From Carya illinoinensis (lineage: Eukaryota; Streptophyta; Magnoliopsida; Fagales; Juglandaceae): DNA of 64,000 nucleotides. Positions 21,901 through 32,588 of the stretch are shown one piece after another (within the stretch, counting starts at the first letter, position 1; each line of letters starts with the position of its first letter). The DNA lies in NCBI RefSeq assembly GCF_018687715.1, contig NC_056752.1, positions 4,154,001 to 4,218,000 of the forward strand. Direction: 5' to 3'. The notes beneath the pieces were generated by a model. The model had not been told where the DNA came from, ran no database searches, and was given only the letters and a program-made list of their open reading frames with translations. Position numbers and translations under genes: made by a program.

Positions 21901-24876
21901 TCCAAGGCTGCTTAGAGGTCTAATTCCTTTGGATAAGCTGGGTCTTCCTTCCATTCATTGCTATTAATTTTCCTTTGGTTGATTATGGCTATTTGGTTTG
22001 ATCTTGTATTGCTTTATCTTGTGCTAACCTCTCTCTCTTTTTTTTTTCTTTTTTTTTTTTTTGCAAGTTGTTTTGTGATCCTTTTATTTGTATCTGTTTT
22101 TTCTTGTAGGTTTTGATTTTGGTTTAGTATTGGTGTTTTTTTCTGAAGTTTTTTTTATTTTTTGGGTTTTAGGTTTGTTTTTTCTATGCTTGGGAGTTCC
22201 ACTGCTTATTTGTAATTCCCAAGTGTCACAGTTATAACCATGATTTTTCTCCACCACAAGTGAGAACTATCAATAAAATTGGGATGTCGTTTTCTTTTTT
22301 CTTTTTTTAAAAAAAAAAAAAAAGAAATGGTCCAAGGCATTAGTAAGAAAGATAGGGGGAGATATTATGATTAAAATTGATATGGTGAATGTGTATGATC
22401 GAGAAAGCAAGAAGTTTTTGATGGAGGTTATGCGACAATTGGGCTTCTTGGAAAAATAGAGAGGACTTATCTTCAATTGTATTTCTTCTCCAATGTGTTC
22501 GATTATATTGAATGGATCGACTAAAGGTTTTTGCAAGCCTTCACGGGATCTTCATCAAGGTGATCCTTTATCTCCGTATCTTTTTGTTTTATCTCAAGAG
22601 CTTCTTTCACGTATGATTCGGGATGATTTTCGAAAGGAGAAGGTGAAGCTGTTTATTGCTCATGGGGGTACATTAATCAGTTATTTGTTTTATGCCTATG
22701 ACATTCTTATTTTTGCCAATGTGGGATAAAATTCTATTCGTTAGTTGAAGAATACATTGCATGAGTATGAATTCATTTCGGGGCAATATGTTAGTACTAG
22801 CAAATCATCTATATATTTTTTTTCCTCGAAATTTCCTCTTAGAAGGAAATTAGAGGTGTTGCGGCACCCAAGTTTTGTGGAGGGTCGGTGGCCTTGTATT
22901 TATTTAGGGGTGCCATTGCATGTGGGTAGACTTACCATTCAGTTATTTGATCCATTGATTATGAAAATTCTGAAAAAGTTGGTGGGTTGGAAGAGTAAAA
23001 TCTTATCTTTTTGAGGTAAAATTACTCCCATCAAGCACATCTTATCTATTATGTCAATTCATATTTTATCTGTGATGAATTTGCCAAATGGAGTTTTTAA
23101 AGCTCTTAACTCTATTTTTTCCAATTTTGTTTAGAGTTTTGGGGAAGATAGGAAAAAAGCGAAAATGGGTGGCTTGGGAGAAAATTTGCTTATCGGTAGA
23201 AGAGGGTGGATTGGGCATGAGAGCTCTATCAGCAGTGCAAACTTCTTTGTTTATGAGATTTGCAGGGAAATTACTTGTAGGTAATTCTCTTTGGGCAAAA
23301 TTTTTTAAGGAGAAGTATGTGGGAAATAATCATCTGACTTTGATTATAAATAGTTTTCGAGGATCCAGATTTTGGAAGGGAGTGATAGCTGTGATGCCGA
23401 TTGTTATAAAAAAAAAAAAATTCAAGATTTATGGTTCGTCGTGGGGAGATTAACTTTTGGTATGATAATTGGATGGGAGAGGGTACTATTGCTGAAACTG
23501 AAGTGGTGAGTGATGCACGACCACAAGTTGGTGACATTTTAAGTCAAACAAGATGGGATATAAATAGGTTGAGATCTTTGGTATCTGTGAACTGGGTGGA
23601 AAAAATTCTAGAATGGAAAGGCAAGTTGCGAGATGGAGGAGATATAAGGATTTGGCAGCCAAAATTGGATGGTCTATTCAGTACAAATTCAGCTTGGTAG
23701 TTAATCCGAAAGCATGGCAATATTTGTCCTTGGAGGAAATGGCTATGGCACAAAAATGTTCCAAAAAAAAAAAAATCTTTCATTTGTTGGAGAGCCCGAA
23801 AATAAGCGTTACCAGTGGATGAGGTGATTATTAAGCTTGGGATACCTTTAGTGTCAAAATGTAATTGCTTTGTAGACCCTAAGCAAGAAACAATTGATCA
23901 TGTACTGTATGCAAAAAATGTGGCGTCAAAAGTTTGGGCCTATTTCGCTACTATGCGTGGGATTCGATTACCCCAAGTGCGCTCATGGCAAGGTTTCTTA
24001 AATCTATGGTGGCCTCTGGCATCTTCGACATCATAAGCAGGGATGTGTCGTGGTATTTTGCCAATCTTAATCATTGTGGCTTTGTGGCGATCATGTTGTG
24101 CAGCAATATTGGAAGATGGGGCTGTGAATTGGCGTGTAGTAGTGTGGACTGTGAAGGGGAATTTGCTAGACAATTTTTCTCAAGTGTGGTGTTTCAAGTG
24201 TTTTAAGGTTAATGATCAGTGCATTTTTATGAAACTAAATTGCCCTTTAGTGCCGATTATCACAAAATCTCCAATAGTTGTGGCTTGGCTAAGATCGAGA
24301 AATGAGTGTTTTATTTTAAATGTAGATGGCAGCTTGCTTGGAAAACCAAATGCAGTAGGTGGGGGAGGTATTTTACGGGATGAAGGTGGACATGCAATAA
24401 CGGGTTTTGCAAATTTTTATGGGGTGTCGAAAAATACAGTTGCCGAAGGACGTCCTTTGCTTGATGGCTTGAGATTAGCGCAACAACTTGGTCTTAATAA
24501 TATTATGGTGGAATCTTATTCGTTTGTGGTGGTGGATGTCTTAAAAATGGTGTTTGCAACTTTTAGTATATGTGGGATTTTTTAGAAGAAATTAAAGTGT
24601 TGTTTCAGACTCTTCACTGCAACATCTGTCATAGTTATAGAGAAAGAAATATGGTTGTTGATTTTTTAGCCAAGGAGGGAGCAAAGAATAATATCTACAA
24701 TTTGTTGGCTCAGAAATCAGATCGGGGAGGCTTCGTGGACTTTTGCGCACTGATTGTTGGAGACTACCCTATTTATGCTGTTAATTCATTGTTTATTTGT
24801 TTGCTGTAAATGGTTGTTCCTCTGCCTCAGTGAGGGCAATTCAATAAAGTTTCTCTTTTGAAAAAAAAAAGAATTT

Positions 24877-26930
24877 GATATTAAGAGAACCACGAGCAGC
24901 CATGTCCCATACAAAATGAGTCAATCTCAATGTGCATTGTTCTAGCATGGAAAATGGGATTGGAGGAAAGATAAGTGGCACCGATGTTATCACCATAGAG
25001 TCGAGGCTTGAGAACATGGTAAACCAATTTCTGTGAGGAGAGTTAAGATCCATGAAATTTCAACAGTTGTATTGGCAACTGCTTTGTACTCGGCTTCAGT
25101 GCTTGAGTGAGCTACTATAGCTTGTTTCTTGCAACTCTAGGAAATAAGATTATCACCAAAAAATACGCAAAAAACCACTTGTGGAGCATCAATCATCCTT
25201 GTTACCACCCCAGTCTGCATCGAAATACGCTTGTATAAGATAATTCTTGTAAGGCTTAATGTGTAGATCAAGTGTGATAGTGTGTTTAAGGTATCTCAGG
25301 ACTCTTCTAACAGTTTGCTAATTAGGATTTGTAAGATTTTGGAGAAACTGAGAGAGTTTGTTGACTGAGAAGGTAATGTTCGATCGTGTGAGGCACAAAT
25401 ATTGTAGAGCACCAATTGTGTTATGTTACAAAGTCTTATCAATGAAGGGCTCACTAGTGAATGCTAAGAGATCATCTGTAGATGCCATGGGAGAACTAAC
25501 AGGCCTGGCTTCAAGCATGTTGGTGTGTTTGAGAATGTCAACAATGTATTTTGTTGAGATAAATGGAGACCAGATGATGTGCAAATAGCCACAATGCCAA
25601 GAAGAAAACTTAAGCTGCCAAGGCTCTTAATAGCAAAATTAGTCTTTTAGGAAGATAGAATATCATCAATAGCAATTTGTTTGGAGCTTGTGATGATGAT
25701 ATTATCCACGTAGATAAGAATGTATATCACAGTTCCATTTGAGTTATACACAAAGAGAGATGAATTAGACTGAGTACCATTGAAATTGAGGGCCAGTAGT
25801 TTATAGCTCGTGACGGTTGTTTAAGTCCATACAAAGCTTTCTATAGATTACAAAGATGATTTGGAAATTGAGGGTGCTGAAATCCTGGTGGTTGGTTCAT
25901 GTAAACATCCTATGTTAATTTCCCATGAAGAAAAACATTTTGTATATCAATTTGATGGAGAAGCCATATGAGATTGCCAATGAGAGAATGAGGCTAATGA
26001 CAGTCAGCTTGATGACAAGGTTGTAAGTGTCACCATAATCAATGCTGGATTGTTGGTGGAAACCTTTAGTGGCTAAGTGAGCCTTTTGTACTGCTCAATG
26101 GAGCCATCCACTTTTCACTTAATGCAAAATACCCATTTGCATCTAAAAATATTGGTTGCTTGAGATGGAGGAACAGGGGTCCAAATTTGGTTTTTGAGCA
26201 AGGCATCAAATTTAGAGTTCATGGCTTGGCGCCATAATGGATCTTTGATGGCTGAAGTATCACAGGTGGATTTAGATGGTAAATTTGTGGTAGCTGCAAA
26301 TAAGGCATGAGAAATGGGCTATTTTATGGTACCATATGTGGGGGTCCTGGGTTTGGTAATATTATTTTTGGAGTGGGTGGTCATGGGATGGAAAGTTGGA
26401 TGAGGAGGGTCGAGAAGATTTGGTGTTGAAGAAGTTGGATGGAGGCTTGCAGCTTGTGAGACGGTGAAGGTAGGGAGGAAGTTGCTGAGGTGTTGGTATC
26501 TTGAGGGAGTTCAGGTGGAGGTTGTTTGTTAATGTTGGATAGCCGAGTTGCAGGAAAAGGATTTGTCGCAAGCACAAGTGGCAATGGACTTGACAAAAGA
26601 AGTGGGGCTAGACATTGAGAGTTGTCAAAGGAAATTCAGAAGGAGAGAGGTGTGCTTTTTAAGGGAAAAACATGTTCCTCAAATCTGATATCCCACGATA
26701 CATTTGTAACCTTTGTGGAGAGGACTGTATCCTAAGAAGAGACATCTAAGAGAGCGAGGCTGAAATTTATTTGAGTTGTAGGGACACAAATTTGGCAACC
26801 AAGCACAACCAAAAAATTTTAAAAGGGAGTAATTGGGAGGATGGTGAAAAAGAGTTTCTTACGGGGACATGTTTTGCAAATGAGGAGTGATTCGGTCTTA
26901 AATGTGCTTCCAAATGTAAAAGTATCAAAT
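24877..26930 (-). pseudogene. copia1 reverse transcriptase and RNase H
   Basis: Minus-strand remains of copia pol after integrase: FFGCAWLPNLCPYNSNKFQP and LRCLFLGYSP (integrase C-terminal/linker), a Pro/Ser-rich linker (26380-26600), then RT motifs (DANGYFALSEKW; IDIQNVFLHGKLT; YMNQPPGFQHPQFPNHL; ALYGLKQ). RNase H follows ([56 protein letters not shown]). Stops are frequent. The chain is interrupted at 24877 by LINE1. Confidence 0.8.
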
Positions 26931-28473
26931 TATATCAAAAATAATTCCAAGATCGTATTTTACAGTGACAAATGGTTATCAAAGCGTTTGTGAAATTTTT
27001 TGTATAATAAATGTGTCGACTACGAGAGATAAAAATAAAAAATAAAATGCAATGTAAAAAATATTGAAGATAAGATAAGAGAAAAAAAAATATGAATTCA
27101 ATTCTTGCAAAAATTTAATCAAAACTGAAATTAGAATTTCTAATAAAAAAGATAAATTAACAAACACTTGAGTTGTGTATGGTACTTTCTTTATTTTGAA
27201 TCTTAGATAATTTTTTCAATTAATAATCTAATCAAGGCATTGATAAACGGAAAGTAAAAAATTATGCTCAAGTATTTACAAGATCTCTCTAAGAGATTCT
27301 CTACTTTACTAACCAAATATACATTTACACTCAATTAAGAGAAGTTTTGATAATTTTTAAATTTTTGTTATGCCTTACGTCAATAACAAATCAAAAATAA
27401 GAGCGGCAATTTATTTTCAATTCAAATTTGACTAGTAACAAAGTTAAATCAATATTTATCAACAAAGTATTAAATTAAGCTAAAATTCGAAACAAATCGA
27501 ATCTCATTTCACAACTTAAGTTTAAGAAATTAATTACATATGATATTTCTAATAATAAAAATTAATCTAAGAATAACTATAACAAAATCTGAGAGATAAA
27601 AGAAACTCAAAATAAAAATGAACCAAAAGTTAAAAAAAAAAAAAAAAACGAAGGAGAACGCTGCAGCCAAGAACTAAAGCTAAAACGGAAATAAAAGTCT
27701 TAAGGAAAAAAAAAATGAAACACACGCCCAGATGCAGAACCGAAAGGAATAAAAAATACTACCAGCACCAAAAAAAACACTCCGAAGAATCCTGAAGATA
27801 GATACCCCGTCAAATGAAAAACTAAGAGAACAAAAAAAATAGAGTCCGCCGACAAAAAAATTAAAAGAAAATAAGAAACTCTTTGACATATAAAATTCTC
27901 ATCTTATCGTTACAATTTTTTCAAATCTTGAAAACGAAGAAGAAAACAGAGAAGAAAAAGTTTAAGCAAAGAAAAGAAACGAAACTCAAAATGAAGAGAG
28001 AGAGAGAGAGAGTTCCACCATCCCAAAACGAAATGAAACTGCCAGTCCCTGTGTACAAAAATGAAAACTAAGAACTAGAAGAAAACGCTGCCATGGCCCA
28101 TGGTATAATTAAGACGCCGCCTAGCCAAACGTAGAACTGAAAAGAAAAAAAATAAAACTCTGTCGACAGCAAATGAAAATAAACTCAAAGAGACAAACTG
28201 CAGAAAATAAAATGAAGAACAACCCAGCCAAAGGAACCAAAATCTGGAAACCACTAAGAACTAACAAAAAACGGGGAAACGAAATAAAAATAGTGAAACC
28301 GAGCCGCCGAATCAATACTGAAAAGAAATGGAAAAAAAAAACCCAAACGAGAGAGAGGCCGCCGCCCCAAGTTCTCCCAATAAATACAGAAAAACTAAAA
28401 TTAAAATGAAAATCGACCGACTAAGATCTGCCAACCGAAACCAAAACTAAAAACTAGAAAAAAAAAAAAATAA

Positions 28474-28519
<46 letters not shown>

Positions 28520-29205
28520 TCACCCGTCTACACCCAGTTCGTAAAGCCAAAAAAATAAAAAAAAAATGAAGAAAAAAAAGTGCCGAATGAGAGTTTGTTG
28601 AAAAATCAAAATTGCCCCTTCCCCTGTGCGTGATCTCCTTTGCACTTCTGTGATTCGCTGCTTTCCCAGCTTGACCCTTTCTTTCCATGCACCAATCCTC
28701 TTGTGATTGGCTGCTCTTGCTCCAGCGTGCGTGAGTTTGCTGCGCCAGTTTTGAGGCCAGCTCCTGATTCATTCGTGATTTCCTCTACCATCCGTGAGGT
28801 CCCGCGTGCCCGTGTAGGCGTGCTCCTGCTGCTGCCCCAGCAGTCAGCACTGCAGCTCATTTCTCTCACCTGGGATCACCCTCGTCAGTTTTGCATTTGG
28901 TCGAGACTTTTCAAAAATATCCCTTTATTGTCAATCAAAAATTTCAACAACTCATATATTTCTTTTTAAAAAAAAATAAATACCTTGCAAATATAAGCAT
29001 GATATGAGAAGAGTAAAATTAGAATATTTATTTTCATATAAAATAATTATATTATAAATCTTTTCAAGTATAAAAATATCAAAATTGATCAATTGACTCA
29101 AGTATCATAATCTACTGCATAATTAAGTACTTAAATTATTTTTTGATTAAATAATTTATTCACTTAAATAACTTAATTATACAGTTTTAACACTTCATCA
29201 AGAAG
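26931..29205. other. Unidentified insertion inside copia1 integrase
   Basis: Copia coding stops at about 29205 (CYxINRM-type motif, decayed) and resumes at about 26930 (the motif before FHHPPNYSLLKFF), so some 2.3 kb are extra. The insert has AT-rich ends and a purine-rich, less AT-rich centre with (GA)n tracts (27990-28012 and 28477-28515). A 109-codon plus-strand frame at 28640-28969 has no recognisable domain. I could not find clear terminal repeats or a TSD, so its class is open: decayed LTR element, Helitron or captured host sequence. Confidence 0.5.
28477..28515. repeat. (GA)n microsatellite
   Basis: A pure GA run of about 19 units within the unidentified insert. Confidence 0.9.
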
Positions 29206-30360
29206 TGGACATACAATTTATTAAATAGCACGTTGTGCCAAAGGCATCATCCTAGAAATGCTGGAAGAGAAGCATGAGAAAGTAAAGCAAGATTGGTCTC
29301 AACAATGTAACGATGCTTTTATTTGATTGCACCATTTTATTAGTGAGTATGTGGACACAAGACACGATGATGAATGCCAATTTGATTAAAACATTTCGTG
29401 AAGAGGATGATATTCACCACCCCGATCAAATTGAATTAATTTAATTTTGGAGTTAAAGTATCATTCAACATGGGCTTGGAATTTAATGAAGACATTGTAA
29501 AAATCGCGCTTAACAGAGATTGGATATAGCCAAGTATAATGATTGGAAGCATCTAAAAATGAAACATAATATTTGCAACCTAAATGAGAAGTAACGGGAG
29601 CAGGGCCTTGTACATCACTGTAGATAAGAGCAAGTAGTTCAATTGTTTGAGTTGTGGAAGCCAAATAGCTTAATTGCTTGTTTTTTGAACTGAAACAATC
29701 TGGACACTCGAATTTATTTTTCACATAAGCAGATTCACCTAAAGATCTAAGAACTTGATTGATGACTTTGAATGGAGGATGCCCCATGCGAGAGTGCCAT
29801 TGAGAAATGGAGTGACATTAACCCACTAAGGCATTTTATTGGAAGAGAAGAAGATGAAGGAATTTTGTATAGTCCATTTTCACTCGGGCCTTTGAGTAGA
29901 ACCTTCCCTGTAGGTCAATCCTTCAAGAAAAAGAAACAAGGGTGAAATTCAAAAAATGTATTAGTATCGTGGGTAAACTTTCGAACAGAAAGCAAATTTT
30001 TTTGTGATAGGTGGAAAATGTAAAAAATCATTTAAATGAAGTTTGAGAAAGGGAGTTGAGAGTTGGGTAATCCCAATATGTTGGATGGGCAAACCAATAT
30101 TGTTACCAATTTTGATGTGATCATTGCCAATATATTCATCTGATTGAACATTGAGGTTAGCCAAATCTGATGTAAGATGATTTGTGGCACCAGAATCTAA
30201 ATACTAAGATTGATTGCATACTTGACAAACAGGCCTTGAATTTGAATAGAAGGATGTGCCTCGACCACGCCCCCTGTTTCTGTTGTTCTTGAAAGAAGAA
30301 GATTGTTGATTGCCGCGTTCATTTGAATATGAGGAATTTGTGCAAGATCCATAGAACATT
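29206..30360 (-). pseudogene. copia1 protease and integrase
   Basis: Minus strand from 30360: Arg/Gly-rich stretch (RNRGRGRG) with a decayed zinc knuckle, protease start (YLDSGATNHLTSDLANLNVQ, with the DSG-type catalytic Asp), GAG-pre-integrase (MGHPPFKVINQVLRS), and the integrase core (IYSDVQGPAPVTSHLGCKYY, DASNHYTWLYPI), then a frame-shifted continuation (IQFDRGGEYHPL, HIVETNLALLSHASLP). The D and D of the DDE triad can be seen. gag is missing upstream. Confidence 0.8.
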
Positions 30361-30361
30361 T

Positions 30362-30573
30362 AAGTTTGAATAACATATAAGATAAAGATAAAGACAAAGA
30401 TAAGATACAATTAAGTTTGAACATTTGTGGGAAGATAGAGATAATATACATTTAAGTTTGAATAATAGAACATGATTCTTATCTAATCTTTAGTGTCATT
30501 TGAATTTGGACTTCTGTTGTCATAGCTTGAGATTGTAGTGGCATAGGACTCTGATCTGAAAATAAGGTTGACA
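30362..30573 (-). repeat. copia1 5' LTR remnant, rearranged
   Basis: It matches the 3' LTR best from about 30430 to 30573 (shared TTCTTATCTAATCTTTAGTG and GTGGCATAGGACTCTGAT). Lower down, the sequence is replaced by shuffled repeats of ATAAAGATAAAG and ATTTAAGTTTGAA, so the R/U5 end, the primer binding site and gag were lost by an internal rearrangement. Confidence 0.7.
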
Positions 30574-30754
30574 AGAAGTAATGTAAGGGGCCTTATCAGG
30601 GATGAAGCTCTTGGGGCCAAGAAAAACTTCTATGGCATTCACGAAAGCCAAAGATGGCTCGTAGCGTATGAAGTAGACTTTAAATTCACCTTTTGGGATG
30701 GAGCAAGAATTCCTCAATCTTTGGAGAACTAGCAACGTTTCGTAAGCTATAGTT
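30574..30754 (-). pseudogene. Receptor kinase X: end of malectin repeat 1
   Basis: The minus-strand coding GEFKVYFIRYEPSLAFVNAI, then EVFLGPKSFIPDKAPY, is the FVNAIE motif region that closes malectin repeat 1 of CrRLK1L receptors. The copia1 TSD abuts it on one side and the gypsy1 LTR on the other, so it is a 181-bp island of the host gene between two retrotransposons; it joins to the 12470-13524 piece. The sequence is homologous to 10330-10472. Confidence 0.75.
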
Positions 30755-31142
30755 TGTAAGATGTTGTTGTGGAGGTGTTGGGAAGCAGTGATGCAGGTGC
30801 TGCATTACGTGTGTGTTGTAAGGCTAAACAACAGAGGGTTCTTAACAAACATGTAATACAAGTTGTAGTTTAGAGAGGTTATTAGCACGACGTCGTTTTA
30901 CATTGTGAGTAAAAGAATTAAGTGGCACAATGTCGTATGAGCCTGAAAAGAAAATAGAGAGTAAAACACTGTCGTTTGTAATTGTTTTCAACTATAATAA
31001 CGAACTGAAATGAAGAGGAAATGCATCAGAAAGTTTATTCACTCATTCTCTTGTCTCTCTATTTTCATCTCTCTTTCTCTCATTTATCTACTTCTTGGAG
31101 AGTGACTCTCTCGAATTAGTCAAACTAAAAGGGCCCATTACA
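30755..31142 (+). repeat. gypsy1 5' LTR
   Basis: It begins TGTAAGATG and ends CCCATTACA, directly followed by the primer binding site. Compared by eye with the surviving 206 bp of the 3' LTR, roughly 17 to 20 positions differ, mostly transitions, which indicates an old insertion. Confidence 0.85.
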
Positions 31143-31163
31143 TTTGGTATCTAGAGTTAGTAA

Positions 31164-32309
31164 TATGGCATAAGGTACAAGGTCATATGCGCAAGTTCTT
31201 GATTCAGTGAATCAGTTAAGGGAACAGCAAGAAAGGCAGCAAAAGCAGTTGGAAGATGCGATATCCATTTTGATTCAGTAGTAAGAAACTGTTCATGTGG
31301 ATAGGGAAAATCAAGAAAGAAAGTTTGCTGAGATGGTGCAGCAAATCTCGAGAATTTCTTTGAAGAATTCTCTTGGGAATGATCGCGGAACAAGATAGCA
31401 TCAAGAAAACGTGAATCTTGAAGAAAATGAAGGCAATGATGGAGGGCAGTATCATGACTCAGTTGATAGAGGAATCTTTAAGAACATTAAGATAGAACTA
31501 CCAAAGTATTCTGGGGGGAATCCTATTTCTTGGGTGTATAAGGCAAACCAGTATTTCTTGTATCATCAAGTTCCACCAGCACAAAGGATTTTCTTTGTTT
31601 CTTTTTACATGAGGAAGAAGCTTTGGTTCGGTTTCAGAATTCTACAGAAGCAGGCCTTTTTCACTCGTGGGATGAATTTATCCTAGCACTACAAGTGAGG
31701 TTTGGATTGTCTGTTTATGATGATCCAATGGAGGATTTAACAAGGCTGAAGCAATTAGGTTCTGTTGTGGCTTACAATGCAGAATTTGATTTGGTCTCTA
31801 ATAGACTCAAAGGGATTTTTGAAAGGAATAAATTGAGTTACTTTAGAAGTGGCTTGAAGGATGAGGTGAGGTTTACTGTGAAGATGTTCAACCCCAGGAA
31901 CTTGAATGATGCATTTGGCTTGGCCAAGATTCAAGAACAGAATGTTTGGAGTACAAGAACAGCTTGGAAGTCGAGTTCTTATGATTCTGGAACTAGTGTA
32001 CAAAGGTCAATACTAGTTCTTTCTATTTTGGGGGCTCCTCCTGAAGGGCAGGTTGTCTCTAAAACACCTTACTAAAGGATTTCAGAAACTCAAATGCAAG
32101 AAAGAAGGAAGAAGGGTCTTTGCTATTTTTGTGAGGAAAAATATCATCAAGGGCACAAATGTGTCAAACCAAGATTGTATGTTTTGGAGGGAATGGATTT
32201 GTCTCAAATGGATTCATGGGAATTAGTAGAAGAAACTCAGCAGTTACAAGAGGGGGCACAACCTCAAGATGAACAACCTGCTATTCAAGTGGCCTCAATT
32301 TTGATTTAG
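31164..32309 (+). pseudogene. gypsy1 gag
   Basis: It opens near ATG 31164 with a coiled-coil-like Gln/Arg-rich part (QLREQQERQQKQLEDAI), then the retrotransposon gag core (IELPKYSGGNPISWVYKANQ; WDEFILALQVRFGLS; EDLTRLKQLGSVVAYNAEFD) in two frames. A CCHC knuckle follows: CYFCEEKYHQGHKC, with C-x2-C-x4-H-x4-C spacing. Stops (for example 31279 and 31397) and a frameshift near 31640 destroy it. The MITE lies just downstream. Confidence 0.8.
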
Positions 32310-32326
32310 GCAATGATGGTTACTTA

Positions 32327-32541
32327 GGCCTAGTTTGTTTTTAGAGATGAGATGAGATGAGATGAGATGAGTTGAGATACGTTAAATAAAATATTATTAG
32401 AATATATTATTTTTGCATTGAAATTTGAAAAAGTTGTATTGGGATTTGAAAAAGTTGTATTGAGATTTTATTTTGTATAGGGATTTGAAAAAATTGTAAT
32501 GATTAAGATGAGATGAAAGTTTTGTGAAAACAAACTAGGCC
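32327..32541. mobile_element. Tourist-like MITE (PIF/Harbinger type) in gypsy1
   Basis: A 215-bp element with 15-bp terminal inverted repeats GGCCTAGTTTGTTTT / AAAACAAACTAGGCC and the target duplication TTA on both sides (32324-32326 and 32542-32544). TTA is the PIF/Harbinger target. It holds a GAGAT minisatellite near its left end and the internal direct repeat ATTTGAAAAAGTTGTATTG, and has no coding potential. It lies between gag and protease of gypsy1, so it is younger than that element. Confidence 0.9.
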
Positions 32542-32588
32542 TTAGTCCTCAAACCATGAGGGTTATTGGATAGCTAAGAAAGAAGAGG

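Larger units (their letters stand above)
17160..22321 (+). mobile_element. LINE2, inserted into LINE1
   Basis: A second plus-strand LINE, precisely bounded by the 15-bp target duplication AAGAAATGGTCCAAG (17145-17159 and 22322-22336) and ending in a poly-A at 22308-22321 (the A/TSD limit is ambiguous). It starts with a short 5' UTR and has ORF1, ORF2 and a T-rich 3' UTR. At about 5.2 kb it is some 650 bp shorter than LINE1; the missing part is the RT N-terminal section. It lies within the RT coding region of LINE1. Confidence 0.9.
15491..24809 (+). pseudogene. LINE1 ORF2 (endonuclease, RT, RNase H), split by LINE2
   Basis: It starts at ATG 15491 with the endonuclease signature NILTWNIRGI; later endonuclease motifs (GGDFN, SSDHCPMV near 16140) are broken by stops. 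The RT N-part reads DSSPGSDGFLQVFF (16812-16855). LINE2 interrupts at 17160-22321, then RT resumes: MIKIDMVNVYDRE, DLHQGDPLSPYLFVL, and FYAYDILIF at about 22688, where the catalytic Y-x-DD has become YAYD. A zf-RVT-type region and RNase H follow (NVDGSLLGKPNAVGGGGILRD, ending MVVDFLAKEGA). Many stops and one catalytic Asp loss make it dead. Confidence 0.8.
13877..24870 (+). mobile_element. Full-length LINE (LINE1), interrupted by LINE2
   Basis: A plus-strand non-LTR retrotransposon inserted antisense into copia1. The GAATTT at 13871-13876 is repeated at 24871-24876 after a 10-A tail (24861-24870), a short TSD that may extend into the A-rich tail. It has ORF1 (DUF4283/zinc-knuckle type) and ORF2 (endonuclease, RT, zf-RVT, RNase H). 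Without LINE2 and its TSD it is about 5.8 kb, the usual size of a complete plant L1-like element. Coding capacity is lost through stops and frameshifts. Confidence 0.85.
13525..30573 (-). mobile_element. Ty1/copia retrotransposon (copia1), hosting nested LINEs
   Basis: A minus-strand copia element bounded by 5-bp target duplications AGAAG (13520-13524 and 30574-30578). Its 3' LTR is 13525-13754 (TGTCAACC...GAATTCTACA on its own strand), with a purine tract ACTTGAGGGGTCT just before it. Without LINE1 it would be about 6.1 kb. Protein order on the minus strand is zinc-knuckle remnant/protease, GAG-pre-integrase, integrase, RT, RNase H, which is the copia order. The gag N-terminus is missing. 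Many stops and frameshifts occur throughout. It landed in receptor-kinase pseudogene X. Confidence 0.85.

Noticed and set aside
28640..28969. 109-codon plus-strand frame and an 87- to 123-codon minus-strand overlap
   Set aside because: Both strands are open over the same bases, composition is low complexity and no motif is recognised; probably chance.
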